A stretch of 64,000 nt of DNA from Photobacterium kagoshimensis (GCF_050337045.1 NZ_JAKJSO010000012.1:264821-328820), one strand, 5' to 3'. Counted from the stretch's first letter, positions 52,871 through 63,042 are shown. The notes: a model not told the origin generated them from the sequence alone. Numbers and translations are program-made.

Positions 52871-52990
52871 GAAATGAACAAGTTTGATAATTACGTGCAA
52901 TAAGTTAGCACTAAACCTTCCATCCGTCTAGCATAGTCGGAAGACAAACTGCGCACAACAAAGAAATTGCGCACAGCCCGTATTTACAGC

Positions 52991-53317
52991 TTAAACGTTC
53001 GCGTCTAGGAACTCTTTAAGTTGAGATTTTGATAGCGCGCCCACTTTGGTCGCCGCTACGCTGCCATCTTTAAATAGCAGTAATGTTGGGATGCCGCGGA
53101 TACCAAATTTCGGTGGCGTTGCTGCATTTTGGTCAATGTTTAGCTTACCAATCGTCAGCTTGCCTTCGTACTCGTCAGCAATTTCGTCAAGGATTGGGGC
53201 AATCATTTTACATGGACCACACCATTCAGCCCAAAAATCGACTAGTACAGGTCCTGCAGCGTTAATTACATCACTTTCAAAGCTTGCATCGCTTAGCTGC
53301 ACAATCTTGTCGCTCAT
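52991..53317 (-). CDS. trxA: Thioredoxin 1
   Basis: A 108-residue thioredoxin with the active site FWAEWCGPCKMIAPIL, the cis-Pro segment IRGIPTLLLFKDG and a typical C terminus (LKEFLDANV). General cytoplasmic protein disulfide reductase. GGAG lies 6 bp before the ATG at 53317. It lies between the divergent rhlB and the downstream rho, as in E. coli. Confidence 0.97.
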   Translation of the reverse strand: MSDKIVQLSDASFESDVINAAGPVLVDFWAEWCGPCKMIAPILDEIADEYEGKLTIGKLNIDQNAATPPKFGIRGIPTLLLFKDGSVAATKVGALSKSQLKEFLDANV

Positions 53318-53649
53318 CTTCCACTCCAATGGTTGATTTTATTAGCTTATACCAATCCGGATAAGTAAATGTTCAATGTTTAACTGATAAATCATCACTA
53401 TATTCAAAGCGTAAACAGCAATAACTAGTCTGTCTAGTTAGGATTAATTAGGCTGAATATAGGTTATTTAAATCCGCTTACATGATCAGATAGCTTGTCT
53501 GATAAGTATTATTTATACGCTACAAAGTTCGATTCAGGCTAGTTGAATTACGTTAAACCTGACCTATCTCATAGTATAAAGAGCAAATCGTTGCCCTATT
53601 TGAATTGAATCCGTTTCGTATTGCAACCCTAAGCTGATATTCTATAGCA
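53318..53649. other. Divergent promoter region of trxA and rhlB
   Basis: About 330 bp, AT-rich, with short inverted repeats: a perfect 7-bp hairpin at 53422-53440 and TCAGA/TCTGA arms near 53490. No ORF. It must contain both promoters, but I cannot assign boxes with confidence. Confidence 0.5.
53422..53440. repeat. Short perfect inverted repeat in the trxA-rhlB region
   Basis: TAACTAG (53422-53428), five-base spacer, CTAGTTA (53434-53440). No T-run; possible operator or mRNA hairpin. Confidence 0.4.
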
Positions 53650-54960
53650 ATGAAGACGACTCATATCACAGAGCAAAAATTTGCCGACCTTGGTCTTGAA
53701 CCAACGGTTGTAGCAGGTTTGGACAGCAAGGGTTTCTACAATTGTACCCCGATCCAAGCCTTGGCATTGCCGGTAGTGCTCTCCGGCCAAGATATTGCAG
53801 GACAGGCTCAAACAGGTACGGGTAAAACCCTTGCCTTCCTGACTGCTACTTTTAACCACCTGCTGCTAAACCCAGCATCAGCAGAGCGTAAACAGAACCA
53901 CCCTCGCGCAATCATCATGGCTCCAACGCGTGAGCTGGCAATCCAAATTTATAACGATGCCAAACCGTTACTAGAAAGCACCGGTCTTACCGCAGGCTTA
54001 GCTTACGGTGGCGAAGCGTACGAGAAACAACAGAAAACACTCGAAAACGGTGTCGATATTCTGGTGGGTACGTGTGGTCGTATTATCGATTTCTACAAAC
54101 AACGTGTTATCGATCTACGTAGCATCCAAGTGGTTGTACTGGATGAAGCCGATCGCATGTTCGATTTGGGTTTCATTAAAGATATTCGTTTCTTGTTCCG
54201 TCGTATGCCGGCACCTGAAGCACGCCTGAACATGCTGTTCTCTGCTACGCTGTCTTACCGCGTAAAAGAACTTGCCTTTGAACACATGAACAGCCCTGAA
54301 AGTGTGGTCGTAGAGCCTGAACAAAAAACAGGTCACCGCATTCAAGAAGAGCTTTTCTACCCTTCTAATCAAGAAAAAATGCGCTTGCTACAAACCTTGA
54401 TCGAAGAAGAGTGGCCAGATCGCGCAATCATTTTTGCCAATACTAAACACCGTTGTGAAGATATTTGGGCACACTTAGCGGCAGATGATCACCGTGTTGG
54501 TTTGCTAACGGGCGATGTACCACAGAAGAAACGCGTGCGTATTCTAGAGCAATTTACGCAAGGCGAAATCGATATTCTTGTGGCTACCGATGTTGCGGCT
54601 CGTGGTCTACACATTCCTCAGGTAACGCACGTATTTAACTACGATCTCCCTGACGATGCCGAAGATTACGTTCACCGTATTGGCCGTACTGGTCGTGCTG
54701 GTGCAAGTGGTCACTCAATCAGTTTTGCTTGTGAAGGTTACGCAATTAACCTACCTGCGATTGAAACTTACATTGAACACTCAATCCCAGTATCTAAGTA
54801 CGACAGTGACGCGCTGATGACTGAACTACCAGCAGCACTGCCAGTACAACGTACGCCGCGTCAAAACGGTAACCGTCGTAACAACTCGCGTCAGGGTCAA
54901 GGACAAGGTCAGGGGCAATCTCGCCAGCGCCAGCGTCGCCGCCCACAAACGCAAAAATAA
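53650..54960 (+). CDS. rhlB: ATP-dependent RNA helicase RhlB
   Basis: DEAD-box helicase of 436 residues, a partner of RNase E in the RNA degradosome. The start ITEQKFADLGLEP and Q motif GFYNCTPIQALALP match E. coli RhlB. Other motifs: AQTGTGKT, PTRELA, VLDEADRMFD, SATL and HRIGRTGRAG. The C-terminal tail is rich in Gln, Arg and Gly (GQGQGQGQSRQRQRRR), which would bind RNA nonspecifically. Followed by gppA after 17 bp. Confidence 0.96.
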   Translation: MKTTHITEQKFADLGLEPTVVAGLDSKGFYNCTPIQALALPVVLSGQDIAGQAQTGTGKTLAFLTATFNHLLLNPASAERKQNHPRAIIMAPTRELAIQIYNDAKPLLESTGLTAGLAYGGEAYEKQQKTLENGVDILVGTCGRIIDFYKQRVIDLRSIQVVVLDEADRMFDLGFIKDIRFLFRRMPAPEARLNMLFSATLSYRVKELAFEHMNSPESVVVEPEQKTGHRIQEELFYPSNQEKMRLLQTLIEEEWPDRAIIFANTKHRCEDIWAHLAADDHRVGLLTGDVPQKKRVRILEQFTQGEIDILVATDVAARGLHIPQVTHVFNYDLPDDAEDYVHRIGRTGRAGASGHSISFACEGYAINLPAIETYIEHSIPVSKYDSDALMTELPAALPVQRTPRQNGNRRNNSRQGQGQGQGQSRQRQRRRPQTQK

Positions 54961-54977
54961 TAAGAATCGATAAGTCT

Positions 54978-56480
54978 ATGGAAAGAAGTTCAGTATCACC
55001 TTTGTACGCCGCGATTGATTTAGGCTCTAACAGCTTCCACATGTGGATTGTGCGTGAAGTTGCAGGCAGTGTTAAAACTCTCGCAAAAATAAAGCGCAAA
55101 GTGCGTTTAGCCGCAGGGTTAAACCACGACAATATCCTCAGCGATGAAGCCATGCAGCGTGGCTGGGAATGTCTAAGCCTATTTGCTGAACGTCTTCAAG
55201 ACATTCCCGCAGAGCGCATTCGTATTGTAGGTACTGCCGCACTTCGTACCGCGGTGAATGCTGATACTTTTCTCGCCAAAGCAAAAACGATTCTTGGTCA
55301 CTCGGTTGATATTATTCCGGGTGAAGAAGAAGCGCGTATCATCTATCAGGGTGTCGCGCATACTTCAGGTGGTAGCGACAAACGCCTCGTGGTCGATATT
55401 GGTGGCGCCAGTACCGAAGTGATCATCGGAGCAGGCTTTGATGCCAATGCCCTGACCAGCCTTAAAATTGGCTGTGTTACTTGGCTTGAGCGTTACTTTA
55501 AAGATCGCGAGCTCAGTGCCGCGAATTTTGATGCAGCAATCACAGCCGCAAAAGCTGCGATTGACCCGATCTTAGCGCAGTATAAACAACTCGGCTGGGA
55601 TACCTGTGTCGGCGCCAGTGGCACAGTACAGGCATTGCAAGAAATCATGCTGGCACAAGGCATGGATGAAGTGATTACGCTGCAAAAGCTAAAACGCCTG
55701 CAGCGCCAAGCGATGCAGTATGAGCGCTTGGAAGATTTAGACATCGAAGGGCTAACCTTAGAACGCGCTTTAGTCTTCCCGAGTGGTTTATCGATTCTTA
55801 TTGCGCTGTTTGAATCGCTAAATATCGACACCATGACACTGGCAGGTGGTGCACTGCGTGAAGGGATGGTTTACGAGATGATGAGCCAGATGCGCCATCA
55901 TGATGTGCGTGAACGTACCTTAAACAGTGTGCAACGCCGTTTTCAGCTTGATGCCATCCATGCTGATAATGTGGCAAGCACCGCAATGACATTGCTCACC
56001 AGTTGCAAGAATGAATGGCCACTGGAACAGCAAGCACCTTGTCTTTTGCACGCAAGTAGTACTTTGCATGAAATCGGTGCCAGCATCGAATTCAAAAAAA
56101 GCGGTGAGCATGCAGCATATCTGATCAATCATATTGATCTGCCTGGTTTTACCCGCGCACAGAAGCATTTGATTGCCGAGTTACTTCGCCGTCATCGCGA
56201 AGCGCTCACCAGCTTACCCGAGCAACACGCACTGTCGGCATCAAGCGCAACCCGTATTTTGCGCTTGCTTCGTTTAGCCGTGATTATTTGTCATCGTCGC
56301 GACCACCAGCATCAGCCGGTTGTGACACTCACAGCACAAGACAATAATCTTACGCTATCACTACCCAGTGTATGGCTTGCCAACAATCCGCTTACCAATG
56401 CGGAGCTGCAGCAAGAAGCTAACCGCCAAACCGATATGGGCTGGCCATTGCAGATAGTGGCGATGGATGACGAAGCCTAA
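54978..56480 (+). CDS. gppA: Guanosine pentaphosphate phosphatase GppA
   Basis: Ppx/GppA phosphatase of 500 residues that converts pppGpp to ppGpp in the stringent response. The N-terminal ASKHA fold shows YAAIDLGSNSFHMWIVREV and the second phosphate loop VVDIGGASTEVIIGAG; ALRTAVNADTFLAKA is the Ppx/GppA linker block. The C-terminal region is the HD-like helical domain. It lies in an operon with rhlB, as in E. coli, and ends at a terminator. Confidence 0.95.
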   Translation: MERSSVSPLYAAIDLGSNSFHMWIVREVAGSVKTLAKIKRKVRLAAGLNHDNILSDEAMQRGWECLSLFAERLQDIPAERIRIVGTAALRTAVNADTFLAKAKTILGHSVDIIPGEEEARIIYQGVAHTSGGSDKRLVVDIGGASTEVIIGAGFDANALTSLKIGCVTWLERYFKDRELSAANFDAAITAAKAAIDPILAQYKQLGWDTCVGASGTVQALQEIMLAQGMDEVITLQKLKRLQRQAMQYERLEDLDIEGLTLERALVFPSGLSILIALFESLNIDTMTLAGGALREGMVYEMMSQMRHHDVRERTLNSVQRRFQLDAIHADNVASTAMTLLTSCKNEWPLEQQAPCLLHASSTLHEIGASIEFKKSGEHAAYLINHIDLPGFTRAQKHLIAELLRRHREALTSLPEQHALSASSATRILRLLRLAVIICHRRDHQHQPVVTLTAQDNNLTLSLPSVWLANNPLTNAELQQEANRQTDMGWPLQIVAMDDEA

Positions 56481-56521
56481 TCGCTTCACGCTAGCCATGC
56501 GATAACCGTTTCAGCACGATC

Positions 56522-56557
56522 AAAAAAGGCTCCCTTGTTATCAAGGCAGCCTTTTTT
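56522..56557 (+). terminator. Terminator of rhlB-gppA
   Basis: Bulged hairpin AAAAGGCT-CCCTTG and CAAGG-CAGCCTTTT around TTAT, followed by T's; 45 bp after the gppA stop. Confidence 0.82.
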
Positions 56558-56628
56558 ATTAACCGTCTATTTTAAGACTAGACGTCATTTTTAACACTAG
56601 ACACCAGTGTTCACGCTATGGCGCAAGA

Positions 56629-58671
56629 TCACCCCGTAATACCGCAATGACGTAGCATGGCATCCAACTGTGGCTCACGACCACGGAAGCGTTTGAACAA
56701 GGCCATCGGCTCTTCACTGCCGCCGCGCTCTAAGATGCAATCCAAGAAATCCGCGCCCGTTTGTGGGTTAAAGATCCCTTCTTCTTCAAAACGTGAGAAC
56801 GCATCTGCCGACAACAGCTCTGCCCACAAATAGCTGTAGTAACCCGCGCTGTAACCGCCCGCAAAGATATGGCTGAAGCTGTGTGGGAAACGTCCCCACT
56901 CAGGGCTTTGCACCACAGAAACACGCGACTTAATGTCAAACAAGGTTTCTAGCACTTGCGCACCAATTTCTGGATCGTATTGGGTGTATAAGCTGAAATC
57001 GAACAGACCAAACTCAAGCTGACGTAAGATACCCATCGCGGATTGGAAGTTCTTCGCCGCGAGCATTTTATCGAGCATTTCTTTTGGCAGGGCTTCACCT
57101 GTTTCAAAGTGACCCGAAATAAATGCTAGGGCTTGTTCTTCCCAGCACCAGTTTTCTAAGAATTGGCTCGGCAGCTCGACGGCATCCCAAGGCACACCGT
57201 TAATACCCGATACCGCAGGTGCATCGATTTGAGTCAACATATGGTGAATACCATGACCAGTTTCGTGGAATAAGGTCACGACTTCATCATGGGTGAACAA
57301 AGCCGGCTTATCACCAATCGGCTTGTTGAAGTTACAGGTTAAGTAAGCAACTGGCGTTTGTAGCGACCCATCAAGACGGGTGCGACGTACCATGCACTCA
57401 TCCATCCACGCACCACCACGTTTGTGTTCACGCGCATACAGATCGAGGTAGAAGCTACCGCGCAGTTCACCTTTGCTGTCGAAGATATCGTAAAAAGTAA
57501 CCGTGTCATCCCAAACATCGACGCCGTCACGCTGCTTCACATCCATCCCAAACACACGCTTTAGCACTTCAAATAGGCCTGCCACGGCGGTTTTCTCAGG
57601 GAAGTAAGGACGTAGCTGCTCATCAGAAATACTGTAGCGATGCTGTTTTAGCTTTTCGCTGTAGAAAGCAAAATCCCATGGTTGCAGATCATCGGCACCA
57701 AATTCTTCTTTCGCGAATGCACGTAACTCTGCCACTTCACGCTCACCTTGTGGCTTGGCGCGTGTTGCAAGATCGTTCAAAAAGCCCAGCACTTGCTCTG
57801 GCGATTCCGCCATCTTGGTCGCCAGTGATTTCTCGCTATAAGTGCTAAAGCCAAGTAGACGTGCTAGCTCATGGCTCAGCTTCAGTTTTTCAGCAATGAT
57901 TTCGCTGTTATCCCATGTGCCTGCGTTCGGACCACGATCAGAAGCACGTGTTACGAACGCTTCGTACATTTCTTGGCGTAATGCACTGTTTTCACAGTAG
58001 GTCATCATAGGAAGGTACGATGGGATTTCCAGCGTAAACAGGTAACCCTCAAGCTCTTTCGCTTGCGCGGCAGCTTGAGCTGCTTGCATCGCGGATTCAG
58101 GCAAGCCTGTCAATTCAGCTTCGTCTGTTACCTGCTTGCTCCACCCCATGGTGGCATCTAACACGTTATTACTAAACGTCGAGGCCAGCTCTGAAAGGCG
58201 CTTGCTGATTTCACCGTAGCGGTGTTGTTCATCGGCAGGTAAACCAATACCCGATAATTCAAATTCTTTTAGCGCGTCTGTGATCGATTTTTGCTGCGCT
58301 TGGTTCATTGCCGCAAAATCATCACTGGCTTTGATCGCTTTATACGCTTCGTACAAGCCTTTGTGTTGACCCACCCAAGTGCCGTAATCAGACAACATAG
58401 GTAAACAACCTTCGTAAGCCTCACGCAATTCAGCACTGTTTTTCACCCCGTTTAGGTGAGAGATCGGTGACCAAATACGGCTTAAACGATCATCGGTTTC
58501 CGCCAGCGGCTCACAAATGGAGTCCCAACTTGGTGGCGCATCGTTTGCCAAGACCTCTTCTACCTTGGCACGACAATCAGCAATCGCTTGTTCAACGGCA
58601 GGTTGAATGTGCTCAGCTTTAATGAGAGAAAACGGAGGCAGATCCGTCATGGTCAATAGTGGGTTTGACAT
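56629..58671 (-). CDS. prlC: Oligopeptidase A (M3 metallopeptidase)
   Basis: Cytoplasmic zinc metallopeptidase of 680 residues that degrades small peptides and signal peptide fragments. The active site is LFHETGHGIHHML (HExxH with the following Glu in the downstream helix). The start NPLLTMTDLPPFSLIKAEHI matches E. coli PrlC. A candidate heat-shock promoter lies upstream, fitting the sigma-32 control known for E. coli prlC. Divergent from rlmJ. Confidence 0.96.
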   Translation of the reverse strand: MSNPLLTMTDLPPFSLIKAEHIQPAVEQAIADCRAKVEEVLANDAPPSWDSICEPLAETDDRLSRIWSPISHLNGVKNSAELREAYEGCLPMLSDYGTWVGQHKGLYEAYKAIKASDDFAAMNQAQQKSITDALKEFELSGIGLPADEQHRYGEISKRLSELASTFSNNVLDATMGWSKQVTDEAELTGLPESAMQAAQAAAQAKELEGYLFTLEIPSYLPMMTYCENSALRQEMYEAFVTRASDRGPNAGTWDNSEIIAEKLKLSHELARLLGFSTYSEKSLATKMAESPEQVLGFLNDLATRAKPQGEREVAELRAFAKEEFGADDLQPWDFAFYSEKLKQHRYSISDEQLRPYFPEKTAVAGLFEVLKRVFGMDVKQRDGVDVWDDTVTFYDIFDSKGELRGSFYLDLYAREHKRGGAWMDECMVRRTRLDGSLQTPVAYLTCNFNKPIGDKPALFTHDEVVTLFHETGHGIHHMLTQIDAPAVSGINGVPWDAVELPSQFLENWCWEEQALAFISGHFETGEALPKEMLDKMLAAKNFQSAMGILRQLEFGLFDFSLYTQYDPEIGAQVLETLFDIKSRVSVVQSPEWGRFPHSFSHIFAGGYSAGYYSYLWAELLSADAFSRFEEEGIFNPQTGADFLDCILERGGSEEPMALFKRFRGREPQLDAMLRHCGITG

Positions 58672-58700
58672 GCGCTTATCCTTTATGAGGTTATCCCTAA

Positions 58701-58730
58701 TAGATGTGTCTTTCTCTGGTTAAATTCAAT
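58701..58730 (-). promoter_or_regulatory. Candidate sigma-32 promoter of prlC
   Basis: On the minus strand ATTGAA is followed after 15 bp by ACACATCTA, compared with the sigma-32 pattern CTTGAA and CCCCATNTA (5/6 and 7/9 by my count, N counted as a match). It lies about 30 bp before the prlC start. Confidence 0.35.
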
Positions 58731-58892
58731 CCCTTAGTCCAGCTTAGAGCCAAATTTAACGCCGCTTATCGCTTTAATTATGCGTCAGAGCCTTAAATAA
58801 GCCAGCGCTTAGCTTGGTATAAACTGGATATTCATCATGATTTGGCGATAATAGCGCCTTCACTATTCTTATTCGTCACAGAGACCCACCTT

Positions 58893-59732
58893 ATGCTGAG
58901 TTATCGTCATAGCTTCCACGCTGGCAACCACGCCGATGTGGTAAAACACATTGTTCAAAGCCTGATTTTGGATTCGCTCAAGCAAAAAGATAAACCTTTC
59001 GTTTACCACGATACCCACTCAGGGGTTGGTCGTTACGATTTACAAGACGAGCGCAGCGAGAAGACCGGTGAATTCCTCGAAGGGATCGCACGTATTTGGT
59101 CGCGCGATGATATTCCGGCTGAAATTGCCTCTTACATTGATGCCATCAAGACGCTAAACGACAGTGAAGAGTTGCGCTACTACCCTGGCTCACCGAAAGT
59201 TGCGAGTGCACAGATCCGTGGTCAAGACCGCATGGTATTAACCGAACTGCACCCAACTGACTTCCCGCTGCTACTGCAAGAGTTCCGCGGTGATCGCCAA
59301 GTGAAGATCTACAAAGAAGATGGCTTTGCTCGTTTAAAAGCAAGCCTGCCACCGAAAGAACGCCGTGGCGTGGTTCTGATCGACCCACCGTATGAACTCA
59401 AGCATGAGTACATGGATGTGGTGAAAGCCATTCGTGAAAGCCACAAACGTTGGGCAACGGGGACTTACGCAATTTGGTACCCTGTGGTTTACCGTGAAAA
59501 CATCGATAAAATGATTAAAGGCTTAAAAGACACAGGCATTCGTAAGATCCTGCAAATTGAATTAGGTGTAGAGCCAGATACCGAAGAGCGCGGCATGACA
59601 GCCTCTGGCATGATCGTGATTAACCCACCGTGGAAATTGGAAAGCCAAATGCAGACCATTCTACCTTGGCTACAACAGGCGATCTCACCGGTAACAGGCT
59701 TCAACACTGTTGAGTGGATTGTACCGGAATAA
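58893..59732 (+). CDS. rlmJ: 23S rRNA (adenine2030-N6)-methyltransferase RlmJ
   Basis: SAM-dependent N6-adenine methyltransferase of 279 residues. The start LSYRHSFHAGNHADVVKH is diagnostic for RlmJ, and the catalytic motif is DPPYELKHEY. An open frame extends upstream to 58842, but the ATG at 58893 matches the family start. It neighbours prlC and gor, as in E. coli. Confidence 0.95.
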   Translation: MLSYRHSFHAGNHADVVKHIVQSLILDSLKQKDKPFVYHDTHSGVGRYDLQDERSEKTGEFLEGIARIWSRDDIPAEIASYIDAIKTLNDSEELRYYPGSPKVASAQIRGQDRMVLTELHPTDFPLLLQEFRGDRQVKIYKEDGFARLKASLPPKERRGVVLIDPPYELKHEYMDVVKAIRESHKRWATGTYAIWYPVVYRENIDKMIKGLKDTGIRKILQIELGVEPDTEERGMTASGMIVINPPWKLESQMQTILPWLQQAISPVTGFNTVEWIVPE

Positions 59733-59960
59733 TCCTGTCGTTCATTGCCGCGTTACATCGACTGGCGAGTAACAATGCTCGCCAGCTCACATCTCCTTTC
59801 TATCCCGTTTTAATCGCCACGACTGCTGCTCGTATCTCACACTTTTCTCCATTACACTAAACGCAAAGATATCGCTGATACCTCTTTGATTCCTTGGCCG
59901 CTTTAGTTTTGGCTATTTATCTTGGTGGGTATTACATAATGAAAACAGGTGGAGAAAGTC

Positions 59961-61316
59961 ATGGCGAAGCATTTTGATTACATTTGTATCGGTGGTGGTA
60001 GCGGTGGTATTGCCTCAGCTAACCGCGCTTCAATGTACGGCGCAAAGGTTGCGATCGTAGAAGCAAAAGCATTAGGCGGTACATGTGTAAACGTAGGTTG
60101 TGTACCCAAAAAAGTAATGTGGCATGGCGCACAAATTGCTGAAGCAATGCACCTTTACGCAAAAGACTACGGCTTTGATGTTGATGTAAAAGGGTTCAAC
60201 TGGGGCAAACTGGTTGAGAGCCGTGAAGCCTACATTGGTCGTATTCACCAAGCGTACGACAATGTCCTTGGCAATAATAAGGTTGAAGTGATCAACGGTT
60301 TCGCAACCTTTGTGGATGCAAAAACCATTGAAGTAAATGGCGAACACTACACAGCCGATCACATTCTTATTGCCGTTGGTGGTGAACCAACCATTCCTAA
60401 TATTCCTGGTGCCGACCACGGTATCGATTCGAATGGCTTCTTCGAGCTAACCGAGCAGCCTAAGCGTACTGCCGTGATTGGTGCAGGCTACATTGCGGTA
60501 GAAATTGCAGGCGTACTAAGCGCCCTCGGCACGGATACTCACCTGTTCGTTCGTAAAGAATCGCCACTACGTAGCTTCGATCCACTGATCGTAGAAACAC
60601 TGGTAGAAGTGATGAATGCAGAAGGTCCAACCCTGCACACCCACTCGATTCCAAAAGAAGTGGTTAAAGAAGCCGATGGCACCTTCACCATGCACTTTGA
60701 AAACGGTGAGTCACACAACACAGATTTAATCATCTGGGCAATTGGTCGCCAGCCAAGCACAGACAAGATCAACCTTGCTGCGACAGGCGTTGAAACCAAC
60801 GACCGTGGCTACATCAAAGTCGATGAATACCAGCAAACCAATGTCGCTGGCATTTACTGTGTGGGCGATATCATGGAAGGCGGTATTGAGCTAACACCTG
60901 TCGCGGTTAAAGCGGGCCGTCAGCTGTCTGAACGTCTATTCAATGGCAAGACCAACGCGAAAATGGACTACAAGCTAGTACCAACCGTAGTATTTAGCCA
61001 CCCACCAATTGGCACTATCGGTCTGACTGAACCAGAAGCGATTGCACAATACGGCGAAGACAATGTGAAAGTGTACAAATCTGGCTTTACCGCTATGTAC
61101 ACAGCAGTCACCGCTCACCGTCAGCCTTGTAAGATGAAACTAGTGTGTGCAGGCCCAGAAGAAACAGTCGTGGGTCTTCACGGTATCGGCTTTACGGTTG
61201 ATGAAATGATCCAAGGCTTTGGCGTTGCTATCAAAATGGGCGCAACCAAAGCAGACTTCGATGCAGTCGTCGCGATCCACCCAACGGGCTCAGAAGAGTT
61301 TGTAACTATGCGCTAA
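59961..61316 (+). CDS. gor: Glutathione-disulfide reductase
   Basis: FAD/NADPH disulfide reductase of 451 residues. FAD motif YICIGGGSGGIASANRA, redox-active GGTCVNVGCVPKKVMW, NADPH fold TAVIGAGYIAVEIAG, and the C-terminal dimer-interface HPTGSEEFVTMR. GGAG lies 7 bp before the ATG at 59961; an in-frame ATG 12 bp upstream is less likely. Keeps glutathione reduced. Ends at a terminator that also marks the edge of the core genome here. Confidence 0.97.
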   Translation: MAKHFDYICIGGGSGGIASANRASMYGAKVAIVEAKALGGTCVNVGCVPKKVMWHGAQIAEAMHLYAKDYGFDVDVKGFNWGKLVESREAYIGRIHQAYDNVLGNNKVEVINGFATFVDAKTIEVNGEHYTADHILIAVGGEPTIPNIPGADHGIDSNGFFELTEQPKRTAVIGAGYIAVEIAGVLSALGTDTHLFVRKESPLRSFDPLIVETLVEVMNAEGPTLHTHSIPKEVVKEADGTFTMHFENGESHNTDLIIWAIGRQPSTDKINLAATGVETNDRGYIKVDEYQQTNVAGIYCVGDIMEGGIELTPVAVKAGRQLSERLFNGKTNAKMDYKLVPTVVFSHPPIGTIGLTEPEAIAQYGEDNVKVYKSGFTAMYTAVTAHRQPCKMKLVCAGPEETVVGLHGIGFTVDEMIQGFGVAIKMGATKADFDAVVAIHPTGSEEFVTMR

Positions 61317-61384
61317 GCGCGCACTGTATTCGAAACAACAACATTCGAAGCAACAAAACTCGAGATAACAAATTTGAGAGTGAC

Positions 61385-61413
61385 AAAAAGGGAAGCACAT
61401 GGCTTCCCTTTTT
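61385..61413 (+). terminator. Terminator of gor
   Basis: Arms AAAAAGGGAAGC (61385-61396) and GCTTCCCTTTTT (61402-61413). Symmetric, so it may also stop the converging LRR-module transcript. Confidence 0.9.
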
Positions 61414-61434
61414 CTATTCAAGTAAAGATAACAT

Positions 61435-61662
61435 CTAATTGTTTCTATTTTCGCGTTCATGCTTTTTTTTATGATAAGAGTAAACCCCTAGAAATATAAT
61501 ATAAATAATAGAAAAAATAATAACTAAAACCAGCCCAGCCTCAAAAGAAAACCAATCACCTTTTCCTTCACGAATCGCTTTAGCCGTTGGACTTGTAGAG
61601 AGCGTGTTCATCAATGACAGTGCCGCGACTATAAAAACAACTAACTTTCCTGTTAGATTCAT
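61435..61662 (-). CDS. Small two-helix membrane protein of the LRR module
   Basis: A 75-residue protein of unknown family. Two hydrophobic helices (LVVFIVAALSLMNTL near 6-20 and LVLVIIFSIIYIIFLGVY near 45-62) flank a loop with AIREGKGDWFSFE, and the C-terminal tail is strongly charged (HKKKHERENRNN). GGAG precedes two adjacent ATGs; the second (61662) has the better spacing. It follows the LRR gene by 36 bp and shares its AT-rich composition, so the two are probably co-transcribed. A decayed copy of its 5' end lies at 63086-63157. Confidence 0.7.
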   Translation of the reverse strand: MNLTGKLVVFIVAALSLMNTLSTSPTAKAIREGKGDWFSFEAGLVLVIIFSIIYIIFLGVYSYHKKKHERENRNN

Positions 61663-61698
61663 CATATCTCCTTTGTTTAATAATCTACTTCCAACCTA

Positions 61699-63042
61699 TT
61701 AGGCGCCATATTTGGCAAGACTTATCAACTTACGTCTCATCTCCCCTTCGCTATTGTCAAAAAAAGGATTAGACCCAAGAAAAACTTTACATCCTTTAAC
61801 AGCATTAAATTTAGATAAATCCACATGGTTTAAGTTATTTCGTTGAAGTTCGATTTCTTTGATTGAACTTAATCCATCAAGTTCACCAACAGCATTAATT
61901 TTATTACTTACCAGTACTAAATACTCCAATGCACTCAAATGAGAAACATTCTCCACCTTCTTAATGTTTGATCTTTCTATTTTTAGTTTTTTTAATCCAG
62001 ATAGACCATCTAATCCACTTATCTTTTCTAATGGTGTATTATAAATTGTCAACTCTTCCAAACCATCTAAACCATCAAGCCCTTTTATTTCACTAAAAGA
62101 AGCATAAGAAATGATAATTTTCTTCAAGTTATTTGAGTTGGAAAAGTCTGGCATTTTATTATTAATAGTCCCACCAAATCTTAACACCCTTAATGTTTCA
62201 GGAAGTTTAACGTCACCAAGATAAGCCCCTCCCCCAGTAAATAAAACTTCTAAATTAGTAAGTCTATGTAGTTTTGATAAATTATTTTCACGATCACCAT
62301 AAACATACAAATACTTTAAATTAGGAAAGCCAAATAAATCAACATTATATTTACCACCATCACCACTTATCAAAATTAATAGTTCTAACGACTGATGGCC
62401 GTTAATATCTGACAAATTGGAAACACCATTATTTATTTTAAGCAGTGAAAGTTTATTTTGTTTTTTAAAGTTTGAAATATGTTTAAATTCACCTCTTGAT
62501 GTTCCTATCATTTCAAGAGAGCTATCTACGGGTAAAATAACATCATCAACAATACCACTCTTAAGGTATAACTCTTTAAGGTTTTTATTACTCTTTAAGT
62601 TTAAAACCACATCATCTACATCATCTACATCTATGGCTAAATATGTTAATTTTGGTAATAAAGAGAAGAGCATTTCAGTGTTAACAGTTTTTAATTTCAA
62701 CTGCAAGTGAGTAACATTAAGCTCATAATCTACAAGAATATAGTTTTCAGATTTTTGATAGTCATAGAACCAAAAATCTCCACCATTATATTTTACACTT
62801 GAACTACTAAATTTAAATATCTCATCACTGTCATTAAAATCATCTCTATCCACCAATTCAGCATTATACGTTTCAATGAATATTTCAGGCTTCGATTGAT
62901 AGCCGTTTTCTTTAAGAAAATCCATAACATGCTTTATTTGTGGTGATTGCAGTGTTTCTTCAACCAGAGGATCATATGCCAACACCCCAAATGATAAAAA
63001 TAACATTGATATTTTTATTAAAGCTAAAATTCTATATAACAT
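61699..63042 (-). CDS. Secreted leucine-rich-repeat protein, copy 1
   Basis: A 447-residue protein with a signal peptide (ISMLFLSFGVLA) and no later membrane helix. From about residue 150 it consists of ~22-residue leucine-rich repeats of the internalin/SDS22 kind, e.g. LDGLDGLEELTIYNTPLEKI, then LDGLSGLKKLKIERSNIKKV. A C-terminal cap contains GCKVFLGSNPFFDNSEGEM. AGGA lies 8 bp before the ATG. AT-rich, unlike its left neighbours. The next gene upstream is a close copy. Function unknown; binding of a protein partner outside the cytoplasm is the natural inference. Confidence 0.8.
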   Translation of the reverse strand: MLYRILALIKISMLFLSFGVLAYDPLVEETLQSPQIKHVMDFLKENGYQSKPEIFIETYNAELVDRDDFNDSDEIFKFSSSSVKYNGGDFWFYDYQKSENYILVDYELNVTHLQLKLKTVNTEMLFSLLPKLTYLAIDVDDVDDVVLNLKSNKNLKELYLKSGIVDDVILPVDSSLEMIGTSRGEFKHISNFKKQNKLSLLKINNGVSNLSDINGHQSLELLILISGDGGKYNVDLFGFPNLKYLYVYGDRENNLSKLHRLTNLEVLFTGGGAYLGDVKLPETLRVLRFGGTINNKMPDFSNSNNLKKIIISYASFSEIKGLDGLDGLEELTIYNTPLEKISGLDGLSGLKKLKIERSNIKKVENVSHLSALEYLVLVSNKINAVGELDGLSSIKEIELQRNNLNHVDLSKFNAVKGCKVFLGSNPFFDNSEGEMRRKLISLAKYGA

